In this document: piece after piece, positions 1-7,381 of the stretch
Position numbering within the stretch: position 1 is the first letter of the stretch
Layout: each line of letters opens with the position of its first letter
Source of the DNA: a virus
Reading direction: 5' to 3' (one strand)
Length of the DNA: 25,367 nucleotides
Virus record (IMG/VR): IMGVR_UViG_3300029989_000144
Span: 1 to 25,367 of that record
Notes under the pieces: generated by a model
Database searches by the model: none
What the model saw: only the letters and a program-made list of their open reading frames with translations
Told to the model about the DNA's origin: nothing
Made by a program: the position numbers and the translations under genes

Positions 1-441
1 GCATTCATGGATTCCATGAAAGTGCAAGCAGTTTCTGACGCAATTATGGGTCGTGAAGAAATGATGCGGCGCCTGTCCCTTTTGGGTCGCAAGGGCGTCA
101 AAGACATCGTGCGCTTCCGCACAGCCACTGTAGGCCTCGACATGGAGACCGGCGAGCCTCTGGTCCAGACCGCATGGGAGATCCCCGACAGCGTGCTACA
201 GGACCAGGAATCCCTATCCATTATCGAATCGCTTGAGGTCGGAAAGGGTGGACCTAAGGTCAAGACGTATTCGTCGATCCAGGCCATGGCCCTGCTTGCC
301 AAGCTGCAAGGGTTCGAGGCTGCGCAGAAGTTCGAGCACAGCGGACCAGGTGGCGGCCCGATCTTGACCAGGGATGTCAGCGAGATGTCAGATGAGGCGC
401 TGATGGCTCTGATTACTGGCGGCGAGACGAAAGACGAATGA
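1..441 (+). CDS. Terminase small subunit, C-terminal part (5' end outside window)
   Basis: The reading frame is open to the first base of the window, so the ATG at 7 is probably not the true start and the N-terminal DNA-binding HTH region is missing. What remains has the layout of the C-terminal half of Terminase_2-type small subunits: a helix like 'GREEMMRRLSLLGR', a middle section, a 'KVKTYSSIQAMALLAKLQGF' helix (residues about 84-103 counted from the ATG at 7), then a charged tail. The small subunit recognises phage DNA and feeds it to the large terminase to start packaging. It overlaps the large-subunit gene by 4 bp (ATGA at 438-441), which supports both the reading frame and the role. 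Seen: frame, overlap and motif style. Inferred: exact family. The missing N-terminus prevents a firm assignment. Confidence 0.75.
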   Translation, partial: AFMDSMKVQAVSDAIMGREEMMRRLSLLGRKGVKDIVRFRTATVGLDMETGEPLVQTAWEIPDSVLQDQESLSIIESLEVGKGGPKVKTYSSIQAMALLAKLQGFEAAQKFEHSGPGGGPILTRDVSEMSDEALMALITGGETKDE

Positions 442-1868
442 CTCCGGTGCAACTGGCCGCGCAGGAGCTACTAAGGCGCAGGAAGGCTCGTAGGGGTCTT
501 CTCGACTTCATCAGGTACATCAACCCTGAGTACATCGTCAGCGAGTTCGCTGTTGAGCTGTGTGCGGCGCTGGAGCAGTTCCTTGCCGATCAGCAGGCTG
601 GCAAGCGACCCGTGCTCGTCGTCCAGGCGCCCCCTCAGCACGGCAAGTCCGATATTGTCAGCCGGTATGCTCCGGCCTGGATCTTTGGCCAAAACCCCGA
701 CCTATGCCTGGGCGGCCTGTCATACTCCAAAGACCTTGCTACAGACATGAATCGCGACGTACAGCGGATCATGCTCAGCCCTGAGTACACGCGGCTTTTC
801 CCTGCATCATCCTTGAACGCCAAGCGAGTGGTTACGGTCGAGGTTGAGGCCAAGCGTAACAGCGACGTTTTCGAGATCGTCGGGCGCAAGGGTCGATATA
901 TCGGTCAGGGTGTTGGTGGCCCGCTCACGGGCAAGCGAATTGATATTGGCATCGTGGATGACCCGATCAAGAACGCCCAAGAGGCACTAAGCCAGACCGT
1001 CAAGGACGGGATCTGGAACTGGTACATCACGACCTTCCTGACGCGCCTGTCGAAGAACAGCGGGCAAATCATCATGGCGACCAGCTGGGCCACTGACGAC
1101 TTGTCAGGGCGCATCCTGAAGGGCAACGCCAAGGCCAAGCATCTGAAGTTTGTCGCGGTCAACCTGCCAGGCGAGAAGGGCTACAATCCTGATCGGCGAC
1201 AGGGTGCGCTGGTTCCAGACCTGCACCCCCTCGACAAGCTGCTCGAAACCAAGGCTGTCATGTCCGACTACTTCTGGTCGGCCATGTATCAGCAGTCGCC
1301 AATTGCTGTCGGCGGCAACCTATTCAAGACTGACGGCTTCCACTACTGGAAAGGCGTGCCGCCCAAACTCAAATGGCGCGGCGTCTATGCGGATACCGCG
1401 CAGAAGACCAAAGAACATAATGACTATTCCGTGTTCCAGTGCTGGGGAGAATCATGGGAAGGTCAGGCCGTTCTATTGGACCAGGTGCGCGGCAAGTGGG
1501 AAGCCCCCGAGCTTCTGGCCCAGGCCAAGGCGTTTTGGGCTAAGCATAAGGCCGAGAGCAACGGGGTGCTGCGCTCATTCAACGTCGAGGATAAGGCGAG
1601 CGGTACAGGGCTCATTCAGTCGATGAAGGGCATCCCTGTCGTTGGCATCCCTCGATCCGTGGATAAGATCACGCGAGCCATGGACGCCATTCCGCTGATA
1701 CAATCGGGCAACGTGCTACTGCCAGAGGATGCGCCGTGGCTGTCTGACTACCTATCTGAGTTCGCAGCCTTCCCGAAAGGTGCCCACGACGACCAGGTCG
1801 ATCCGACGATGGACGCAATCCAAGACATCCTGTCACCGCAGAAAACTGACTACAGGTCACTCCTATGA
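438..1868 (+). CDS. Terminase large subunit (packaging ATPase/nuclease)
   Basis: DNA-packaging motor that pumps phage DNA into the prohead and cuts it. The 476-aa protein has both expected domains. The ATPase has Walker A APPQHGKS (residues 64-71), Walker B IDIGIVDD (168-175) and a coupling segment MATSWATDDLSGR (213-225). The RNase H-like nuclease has acidic positions in VYADTAQ (D319), VEDKASGTG (E384, D385) and HDDQVD (D451, D452). Length is typical for the family. The gene starts inside the stop of the small subunit and ends inside the start of the portal gene (ATGA at 1865-1868), so the three packaging genes are translationally coupled. All key residues are present, so it should be active. 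Which packaging mode it uses (cos or headful) cannot be read from the sequence. Confidence 0.96.
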   Translation: MTPVQLAAQELLRRRKARRGLLDFIRYINPEYIVSEFAVELCAALEQFLADQQAGKRPVLVVQAPPQHGKSDIVSRYAPAWIFGQNPDLCLGGLSYSKDLATDMNRDVQRIMLSPEYTRLFPASSLNAKRVVTVEVEAKRNSDVFEIVGRKGRYIGQGVGGPLTGKRIDIGIVDDPIKNAQEALSQTVKDGIWNWYITTFLTRLSKNSGQIIMATSWATDDLSGRILKGNAKAKHLKFVAVNLPGEKGYNPDRRQGALVPDLHPLDKLLETKAVMSDYFWSAMYQQSPIAVGGNLFKTDGFHYWKGVPPKLKWRGVYADTAQKTKEHNDYSVFQCWGESWEGQAVLLDQVRGKWEAPELLAQAKAFWAKHKAESNGVLRSFNVEDKASGTGLIQSMKGIPVVGIPRSVDKITRAMDAIPLIQSGNVLLPEDAPWLSDYLSEFAAFPKGAHDDQVDPTMDAIQDILSPQKTDYRSLL

Positions 1869-3100
1869 GCCGAACCACAAAATTCATCGACGGCCTGGCG
1901 AGCATCGTCAACGGCCTGGCCAATCGTCGCAGCGCCATGCAAACGAACGTCGTCGTGTCCACGCGACTCGACGATAGCCAGTTGCGCGCCATCTACAAGA
2001 CCGGGCTTGGCTCAAAGATCATCCGCATCAAGACCGGCTACGCGCTTAACGACACGCTCCAGTTCAAGGATAAGCAGGACGAGCGCATCTACAAGGTCAG
2101 GATTGAGCGCGCCGTCAAGAAGGCCTCCAAGTTCATGCTGGGCTTCGGTCGCGGCATAATCCTGATGAATGAGGTTGGCGCCGACCTGAAGACTGCCGCG
2201 CGCGACGTGGACATGAGCCGAGTCAGACTGGAGGTGTTCAGTGGCGACATGGTGACGGTCCAAAACATGACCTTTGACCTTGACAGCGCACGATACCAGC
2301 GCCCTCGTTTCTACTCCGTGCGCGGCAAGCTGTTCCACTACACGCGAGTCATTGACTTCTCGTACTACATGCCGCCAGAGGTTGACCTGCCGACGTACCG
2401 CTATGGCGGCGTCAGTGAGTTCGAGATGATTCACACCCAGCTGATCAACGATGGGATCGTTGAGCGGGCAAGCGGGACCATCCTCGAAAAGAACTCGACG
2501 CTATTCCACAAGATCAAGGGCTTCAAGGATTCGATCAAGTGCAAGGAAGATGACGCGCTGATCGAATATTACTCCAAGCTCGCTGAGATCCGGGGCATCT
2601 ATGGCGACGGGATCATCGACGCGGAAGACGATGTAATCACGGTTGCGCAGTCCCTGACCGACCTGGCCAACGTCGATAACGTCAGCCTGCGCCGCCTGGC
2701 ATTGGTGACGTCCATCCCCCTTCCATTGCTGGTTGGCGAGTCCGTTGGCGGCCTGAACAGCTCGGGAATCCAAGAGCGCCAGTCGTTTCAGGACATGACC
2801 GAAGCTCTCCAGTATGACTACCTGCTTGATCCCATCGTCGAGATATGTTCAGCGTTTGGCATCGACTGCGTAGAATTCAAGGAGAACCAGGGTGGCACGG
2901 CACTTGAGCGCCTGGACTTTGAGACCAAGGTGATTGACAACGCCGTCAAGCTGGATGCGCTGGGTGAGGATTATCGCGGCTACCTGAAAGAGCATGACGT
3001 ACTCAAGGATGATCCGTGGAAGGCTATTTTCATGCCGGACGAGGCGGATGTCGATGAGGCTGACGCGCTGGCTGCATCGCTTGAGGATGATCAGGTATGA
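1865..3100 (+). CDS. Portal protein, DUF1073 type
   Basis: A 411-aa protein resembling the DUF1073 portal family, which forms the dodecameric ring at the capsid vertex through which DNA passes and to which the tail attaches. Supporting features are the N-terminal 'LGSKIIRIKTGYALND' segment, the 'KASKFMLGFGRGIILMNE' core, and the 'IPLPLLVGESVGGLNSSG' segment typical of portal stem/clip regions. It lies between large terminase and an F-like head protein, the standard place for a portal. The DUF1073 Pfam entry is also linked to Acb1 anti-CBASS enzymes. I see only one HxT triplet (FHYT) and no second one, so this looks like a plain portal without the phosphoesterase domain. The C-terminal tail is acidic. 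The gene overlaps the next by 4 bp. Confidence 0.9.
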   Translation: MSRTTKFIDGLASIVNGLANRRSAMQTNVVVSTRLDDSQLRAIYKTGLGSKIIRIKTGYALNDTLQFKDKQDERIYKVRIERAVKKASKFMLGFGRGIILMNEVGADLKTAARDVDMSRVRLEVFSGDMVTVQNMTFDLDSARYQRPRFYSVRGKLFHYTRVIDFSYYMPPEVDLPTYRYGGVSEFEMIHTQLINDGIVERASGTILEKNSTLFHKIKGFKDSIKCKEDDALIEYYSKLAEIRGIYGDGIIDAEDDVITVAQSLTDLANVDNVSLRRLALVTSIPLPLLVGESVGGLNSSGIQERQSFQDMTEALQYDYLLDPIVEICSAFGIDCVEFKENQGGTALERLDFETKVIDNAVKLDALGEDYRGYLKEHDVLKDDPWKAIFMPDEADVDEADALAASLEDDQV

Positions 3101-4161
3101 AGCGCGAAGTGACAGCAGCAAAGCCGACCCCAATCAAGGCCCCGAAGTCCCCGCGCGGCATCGAGAACGAGTTCGCCGAGATCATGGACTTCATGATTCA
3201 GCAGATGGCGCAGCGATTCCAGAATCAAGTGCTGAACAAGATCCAGGCTAAGACGGTGGAGAAGTTTGCGGATCGGTCGCCCATCGTGGTGCGCCTATCC
3301 AGGGAGCGGAAGGTTGTCGATCACTACCGCGACAGCAAGCAGCACGTAGAGAGAGAGATATCGTTTACCGACTCTGCAGGCGTCAAATGGTCGCGCACTG
3401 AAAGCGTGTGGAAAGACGTGAAAGTCCCAGTATACCGAACTGAGCGCTACGAAATGCGTGGCCTGTCGGACGTGATCCGCTACGATACTGATCGCGTGCT
3501 TGACTTCGAAGACGCCCAGACCGGCAACTTCGCATCGATCCTCCTGCGGCTGTCCAAGGCCGCCAAGCGCAGCCTGCTCAAGCAATTCAGCAATGGGCGC
3601 CTAGAGACTGTCAGCAAGCAGATTCTGGCCAAGCTCGACAAGAAGGCCAAGAAGGAATTCTATGAGCGGGTGGCCGGCAAGACTGGCATCGACGTTACCA
3701 GTCTGGTCGCCAAAGAGGGCCTTAAGTCCACGACCAATGCGCTGGTAGCCGAGACCGCTCAGTGGGTTCAAACCCTGCGCGACGACACATTCCAGAAGTT
3801 CACCAACAACACGCTGTTTGCCATGAGTCAGGGCGAGTCGCTGGACACCATCGTTAAGCAGTTTGATGACGTGGTTATCGAGCGCAAGAATCATGCCAAG
3901 TTCCTGGCGAGGAACCAGGTGCGGAATTACAATTCCATCACGACCAAGATCCGGGCGCAGAACCTCGGCATAACCAAGGCTATTTGGGAGACGGCAGACG
4001 ACGACCGTGTGCGCCCATCCCACGTTGACCGCGAAGGCAAAGAGTTTGATCTCGCAGAGGGGCTGTATTCGTCTATCGATGGGATATACCTGCTACCTGG
4101 CACCGACTACAATTGCCGCTGTACTTACACAATGATCATTCCAGAGACCGCAGAGGGTTAG
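3097..4161 (+). CDS. Phage head morphogenesis protein (Mu F / SPP1 gp7 family)
   Basis: A 354-aa minor head protein. The C-terminal 60 residues carry the family signature: WETADDDRVRPSH (297-309), a following acidic/Gly stretch, then PGTDYNCRC (334-342). The paired Cys/His pattern is typical of this domain. Family members are minor capsid proteins associated with the portal and are needed for correct head assembly; some are ejected with the DNA. The N-terminal two-thirds is helical and highly charged (for example 'KQILAKLDKKAKKEFYERV'), as usual. The start overlaps the portal stop by 4 bp. Position after the portal agrees with the assignment. Confidence 0.92.
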   Translation: MKREVTAAKPTPIKAPKSPRGIENEFAEIMDFMIQQMAQRFQNQVLNKIQAKTVEKFADRSPIVVRLSRERKVVDHYRDSKQHVEREISFTDSAGVKWSRTESVWKDVKVPVYRTERYEMRGLSDVIRYDTDRVLDFEDAQTGNFASILLRLSKAAKRSLLKQFSNGRLETVSKQILAKLDKKAKKEFYERVAGKTGIDVTSLVAKEGLKSTTNALVAETAQWVQTLRDDTFQKFTNNTLFAMSQGESLDTIVKQFDDVVIERKNHAKFLARNQVRNYNSITTKIRAQNLGITKAIWETADDDRVRPSHVDREGKEFDLAEGLYSSIDGIYLLPGTDYNCRCTYTMIIPETAEG

Positions 4162-4166
4162 GCATA

Positions 4167-4508
4167 ATGGCTATGCGATACGAGATCAAAGGGGCGGTTG
4201 TAGACGGCGACCACGATAGCCCGGTAATGGATGCGAACTTTGCTCAGTGCGAATTGTCGTCTATCCGATTCTTCGATGCGGGAGGCGCTCAGGTTATCCC
4301 AAGCGCTGGCACTGTTTCATTCAAGGGCAGCCCTGATGGCGTTAACTGGCGCAATGTGCAAGACGGGGAATTCAGTGCCGCTGATGCTTACAGCGCAACT
4401 CGCACGCCTCCGTATGCTGAAGGGCTTATGATTTGTGGGCGCCTGACATTTTCCGGGATTGTTGGCGCGAGCAGCTTCTCTGCGACCATCTGGAGGAATC
4501 GAGCATGA
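4167..4508 (+). CDS. Unrecognised small protein in head region
   Basis: A 113-aa protein that I do not recognise. The start chosen (ATG 4167, MAMRYEIKG) follows a GAGGG ribosome-binding site at 4153-4157 with 9-nt spacing; a longer frame beginning at 4113 would overlap the upstream gene. The composition is beta-rich with small polar residues ('GTVSFKGSPDGVNW', 'GRLTFSGIVGASSFSATIW'), like a small secreted or virion beta-sandwich rather than an enzyme. It has no membrane segment or cysteine-rich site. It overlaps the next gene by 4 bp, so the two probably work together. Its place among head genes makes a decoration or head-fibre role possible, but that is inference. Confidence 0.7.
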   Translation: MAMRYEIKGAVVDGDHDSPVMDANFAQCELSSIRFFDAGGAQVIPSAGTVSFKGSPDGVNWRNVQDGEFSAADAYSATRTPPYAEGLMICGRLTFSGIVGASSFSATIWRNRA

Positions 4509-5050
4509 CCTATCGTACGGGAAGTCGCGGCAGTGGCGGAGCAACTCCAGAACCGTCAGCGGGAGGTGTCGACATCGGATTCTTCGACTATCGCAACACC
4601 CTGCCTGACCAGTATTTCGAGTCGACAGTCTGGAACACGATCAAGAATAACGCCCTGGGCCCTCAGACCGAGCTTCGATTCGCGCCAAAAGGTGTCACGT
4701 CGATGCTTGATACGGCGACCGGACGAATCTTGTTGAGCGGCCTGGCGATTGGCGACCAGGTTTACGTCCGCCACACCTTGAGCGTGCTCGGCTACGTCAA
4801 CAATATGAGTCTGACGCTGCGCAACTACTTCGGCCAGACTGGCCAGGAGTACGTCGAGCCGTTCGGGCCTACGATCCGATTGCAGTCGGGTGCTGGCGTT
4901 CAAAGCGGGCTCCAGATCGCTGATTCCAGGTTCTATGTGCGCGATGAGAATACTCGGCTCGGCGGGGTGCTGCCTCAGATCAAGGGTGACAACAGGTTTG
5001 AGGTTCAGTATTCGGGGGTTTATATCTCGGTGATTCGGAAGAATAGTTGA
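4505..5050 (+). CDS. Unrecognised beta-rich protein in head region
   Basis: A 181-aa protein starting at ATG 4505 behind a GGAGG site in the upstream gene's tail and overlapping its stop (ATGA). The N-terminus is glycine- and serine-rich ('GSRGSGGATPEPSAGG'), like a flexible linker or a capsid-binding tail. The rest alternates hydrophobic and polar residues in short strands ('ILLSGLAIGDQVYVRHTL', 'LTLRNYFGQTGQEYVEPFG', 'FEVQYSGVYISVIRK'), which suggests a beta-sandwich or jelly-roll fold. This shape would suit a capsid-surface fibre or decoration protein, but I cannot name a family. Its TGA stop lies inside the -35 box of the downstream accessory promoter, so the accessory cassette was joined exactly at this gene's end. 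Confidence 0.75.
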   Translation: MTYRTGSRGSGGATPEPSAGGVDIGFFDYRNTLPDQYFESTVWNTIKNNALGPQTELRFAPKGVTSMLDTATGRILLSGLAIGDQVYVRHTLSVLGYVNNMSLTLRNYFGQTGQEYVEPFGPTIRLQSGAGVQSGLQIADSRFYVRDENTRLGGVLPQIKGDNRFEVQYSGVYISVIRKNS

Positions 5051-5115
5051 CATAGGGTTGCCGGATAACTATTATCTCTCCATCGAAACAAACAACGGAG
5101 CAAGACGAGATGACT
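5043..5115 (+). repeat. 73-bp promoter/leader repeat, copy 1
   Basis: This stretch spans the promoter, leader, Shine-Dalgarno and first two codons (ATGACT) of the gene at 5110. It is repeated in inverted orientation at 25264-25336 with only three differences in 73 bp, all transitions (copy 1 versus copy 2 on its own coding strand: G to A at 5056, and A to G in the leader twice). The genes downstream of the two copies are not similar after the second codon. Confidence 0.95.
5047..5075 (+). promoter_or_regulatory. Sigma70-type promoter of accessory gene (P1)
   Basis: The -35 box TTGACA (5047-5052) is perfect, followed by a 17-bp spacer and -10 TATTAT (5070-5075, 5 of 6 to consensus). The -35 overlaps the TGA stop of the upstream gene. 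The half sites ATAGTT (5043-5048) and AACTAT (5067-5072) form an inverted repeat across the promoter and could be an operator. The expected start of transcription is near 5082, giving a leader of roughly 28 nt before the ATG at 5110. Confidence 0.88.
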
Positions 5116-5589
5116 CACGCAATCCCGCAATGGCTGCGCGACCAATTCGACGTAATTGAGTTGCGAGTCAGAAAGATGGGGGCTGAAGCTGTATTCACAC
5201 AGATGCGCACTAAAGTGCAGGCCTACTTTGAAATGCAGCGCTCGGTAGAGAACAGTAGGGCAGGCAGGGATCTGGCCATTATCACGCAGCAGAAGAACCT
5301 GATCGAATCTTTGCGCGAAGATCTGCAATTAGCAATCGCCATTGATTGTCAGGATGACGTAATTGATGCGTGCGCTGAGGCTGGGATTAAAGATATGACT
5401 CCGGGTAAAGCTATTCGTCATCTCAACGACTTAAAGGTGGATCTGCTGAATTCTCTGGAGGAGTGCCTGCCATGCCTAGGATGGAAGAATATGTCAGATG
5501 AATATATCAAACGAGAGCATGAGCTGGGCAATGGGTATGCGGAGCTGATCCTTCGCGCCCGCTTCGCTATTGCCAAAGCAAAAGGATGA
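5110..5589 (+). CDS. Accessory (moron 1) protein of unknown function
   Basis: A 159-aa protein, predicted soluble, charged and largely helical, with no recognised domain. It starts at ATG 5110 after a GGAG at 5097-5100. Visible features are a possible coiled-coil stretch ('GRDLAIITQQKNLIESLRED', about residues 57-76), a CxxC-like pair in 'EECLPCLGW', and a C-terminal 'RARFAIAKAKG' tail resembling the end of the small protein encoded at 16150-16455. It is a self-contained unit: own strong promoter before it and an intrinsic terminator after it, placed between head genes on the same strand. This promoter-gene-terminator arrangement is that of a moron, a gene not needed for virion assembly that often acts in lysogeny or host defence. 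The specific role is unknown. Confidence 0.85.
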   Translation: MTHAIPQWLRDQFDVIELRVRKMGAEAVFTQMRTKVQAYFEMQRSVENSRAGRDLAIITQQKNLIESLREDLQLAIAIDCQDDVIDACAEAGIKDMTPGKAIRHLNDLKVDLLNSLEECLPCLGWKNMSDEYIKREHELGNGYAELILRARFAIAKAKG

Positions 5590-5623
5590 CCTTAGGATTA
5601 ATTTCACACATAATTCAAATATG

Positions 5624-5651
5624 AAGCCCTCTTAATCGAGGGCTTTTCTTT
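5624..5651 (+). terminator. Intrinsic terminator closing moron 1
   Basis: An 8-bp perfect stem AAGCCCTC (5624-5631) / GAGGGCTT (5638-5645) with a 6-nt loop, followed by TTTTCTTT (5644-5651). It lies 35 bp after the stop of the 159-aa gene. It would also limit transcription arriving from upstream head genes, so the following head genes may need their own promoter or antitermination. Confidence 0.88.
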
Positions 5652-5677
5652 GCCCGCAATTTCCCATCGGCACAATA

Positions 5678-5707
5678 TTTGCTTTGCCATCAATCAGGGT
5701 TTACAAT
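5678..5707 (+). promoter_or_regulatory. Possible weak promoter before the DUF2213 gene
   Basis: TACAAT at 5702-5707 is 5 of 6 to the -10 consensus, 29 bp before the ATG at 5736. The best -35 at a suitable distance is TTTGCT (5678-5683, 18-bp spacer), which is poor. It would restart head-gene transcription after the moron terminator. The rest of the 146-bp gap from 5590 to 5735 holds only the terminator. Confidence 0.3.
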
Positions 5708-5735
5708 TCGGCAAGATTCGTGCCAAGGCTGGATA

Positions 5736-6890
5736 ATGGAAAAGCTCAAGTTCAACGACGCAGCGACCTATGATGAGGGCATGAAGACGGCCATCTCTGT
5801 TCGTGATGGCGTGCTTGAGTACCTGGGCGAAGAGATCGGCCAGGAGCCGCCTGAAAAGATCTTCACCGTGTACCGCTCTCCAGCCACCATTGCCAACCTT
5901 GTCGCGCAGATGCCAGGCATTCCTGTTATCGGCGAGCACGTTGAGCCAGGCACTGAAGATGACGACATCGACAGCAAGGTTGAGTCGGCCACGCTTATTG
6001 ATTATTTCGACGAGGCGCTTGGTTCTACTCTTGCCATCAAGAATCAGGTATCGCTTGACCCTGCAATGATCGCCGAGATCAAGGGTGGCAAGCGAGAGCT
6101 GTCCCTTGGTTACGAGGGGCGCCTTGTTCCTCACTCCAAATACGATTTCGAGCAGGTTGATTTACGCCCTACTCACCTGGCCACTGTCGAAGATGGCCGC
6201 TGTGGTTCCGGCTGCCGCTTCATGGATCGCAAACCAACCCCAAACCCGGAGGCTCAAATGAAGCCGAAGAAGTTGCACAAGGCGTTTTGCGACGCCGATG
6301 GCTCGATGAGCCTTTCGCAGATTGTCGAGCTGGCTGCCGGCCTGCCGGAAGCAATCAAGAACGTACCAGCTGACAAGCTCCAGGAGTTGCTACCAGCGCT
6401 CCAGGAGATCATGGTCGCGGCCAGTGACGCGGGCGTGAAGCCGGTGGTCGAGACGGAAGAGACCGAGACCGAAGTCGAAGATCTCCCCGAGATGACCGAC
6501 GAAGAAGCCGACAAGCTGATGGACGAAAGCGCCGATGCATCTGGTGGAGATCCGGTCAAAGTTACCGACTCCGCTCGCAAGGTTCTGCGCAAGAAGTTTG
6601 CCGACCGTATGGCCATGGCCGTCGGTTCCGCCGTCAAGCTGCATGGTGCAGTGATCGAAAAGGCCCAAGGCATCCTGCCTGAAACCTATCGCTTCGCCGA
6701 CAAGTCCACCATGCAAATCATGCGTGATGCGCTGGCTACCCAGCACACTGAAAAGTTCGCTGATTCTGAGCTGCCACTGGCATTCAAGATGCTGCGCAAA
6801 GGCGCGGGCGAATACCAACAATTCGGCGACAGCAAGGCCAGCGATAACAGCCTGACCGCCCGCCTCCAAAAAGAAATGGAAGGGAAATAA
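5736..6890 (+). CDS. DUF2213 prohead protease/scaffold protein
   Basis: A 384-aa protein combining a prohead protease-like N-terminus and a scaffold-like C-terminus. The N-terminal domain has the DUF2213 pattern: 'VRDGVLEYLGEEIG' (22-35), 'GIPVIGEH' (61-68), 'ELSLGYEG' with a likely nucleophile Ser (S123), and 'PTHLATVEDGRCG' (145-157). His68 and His147 are candidate catalytic histidines. After about residue 165 it becomes helical with a strongly acidic region ('ETEETETEVEDLPEMTDEEA'), typical of scaffolding segments that organise and are then cleaved during head maturation. ATG 5736 (MEKLKF) is preferred over an upstream non-ATG start at 5679; the ribosome-binding site is weak (AAGG). It is followed by cement and capsid genes, the usual order. 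Confidence 0.85.
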   Translation: MEKLKFNDAATYDEGMKTAISVRDGVLEYLGEEIGQEPPEKIFTVYRSPATIANLVAQMPGIPVIGEHVEPGTEDDDIDSKVESATLIDYFDEALGSTLAIKNQVSLDPAMIAEIKGGKRELSLGYEGRLVPHSKYDFEQVDLRPTHLATVEDGRCGSGCRFMDRKPTPNPEAQMKPKKLHKAFCDADGSMSLSQIVELAAGLPEAIKNVPADKLQELLPALQEIMVAASDAGVKPVVETEETETEVEDLPEMTDEEADKLMDESADASGGDPVKVTDSARKVLRKKFADRMAMAVGSAVKLHGAVIEKAQGILPETYRFADKSTMQIMRDALATQHTEKFADSELPLAFKMLRKGAGEYQQFGDSKASDNSLTARLQKEMEGK

Positions 6891-6892
6891 CC

Positions 6893-7378
6893 ATGGCTTT
6901 CGATAAGACTGTACTGACGGCAATTCCCGACCTGATGCCTGGCGAGGTCATCGCCGCGTCCCCGCATAACGTTTCGGCGTTCGATGTGTGGGAAGAAGGC
7001 TTGATCCCTGGCCGCTTCTGCAAGTTCGACACGGGCTCCATTGACCTGCTCGACGCATCGGCGACCACGCTTATCGCTGGCGTCGTTCGTCGCAAGATCT
7101 CCAGTGCGCTGGAAAACGCCAAGTATACCAAGCTGGGCATCGCTCCAGACCAGGTTGCCGAGGTCGTAAACTTTGGCTTCGTAACAGTCGAGATCCCGAC
7201 TGGCGTTACGCCTGCTCGCTTCGGCCAAGTCTACGCGGTTAACACTGCTGGTGCGGACATCGGCAAGGCCACCACTGTGTCGACCGGCAACGTTGCCGTG
7301 CCTGGCGCCGTGTTCTGGGAAGGCAAGCGCCCAGGATCGTGGCTGATCAACATTCCAAAGTATCTGACCGGGGTTTAA
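6893..7378 (+). CDS. Structural cement (decoration) protein, Gp24 type
   Basis: A 161-aa beta-rich protein directly upstream of the major capsid gene. It resembles the structural cement Gp24-like family found between the protease/scaffold and capsid genes of such phages. Such proteins bind between capsomers and stabilise the expanded head. Visible features are 'MPGEVIAASPHNVSAF', repeated short Gly/Thr-rich strands ('FVTVEIPTGVTPARFGQVYAV'), and no signal peptide or membrane segment. It starts 2 bp after the previous stop, and the gene for the capsid follows 3 bp after its own stop, as for co-produced head proteins. Confidence 0.82.
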   Translation: MAFDKTVLTAIPDLMPGEVIAASPHNVSAFDVWEEGLIPGRFCKFDTGSIDLLDASATTLIAGVVRRKISSALENAKYTKLGIAPDQVAEVVNFGFVTVEIPTGVTPARFGQVYAVNTAGADIGKATTVSTGNVAVPGAVFWEGKRPGSWLINIPKYLTGV

Positions 7379-7381
7379 CCA

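Noticed and set aside
1865-3100. Portal as a dual portal/Acb1 anti-CBASS enzyme
   Set aside because: The DUF1073 family name is linked to Acb1, but only one HxT triplet is visible and the length fits a portal alone. There is no sign of the two-motif phosphoesterase domain.
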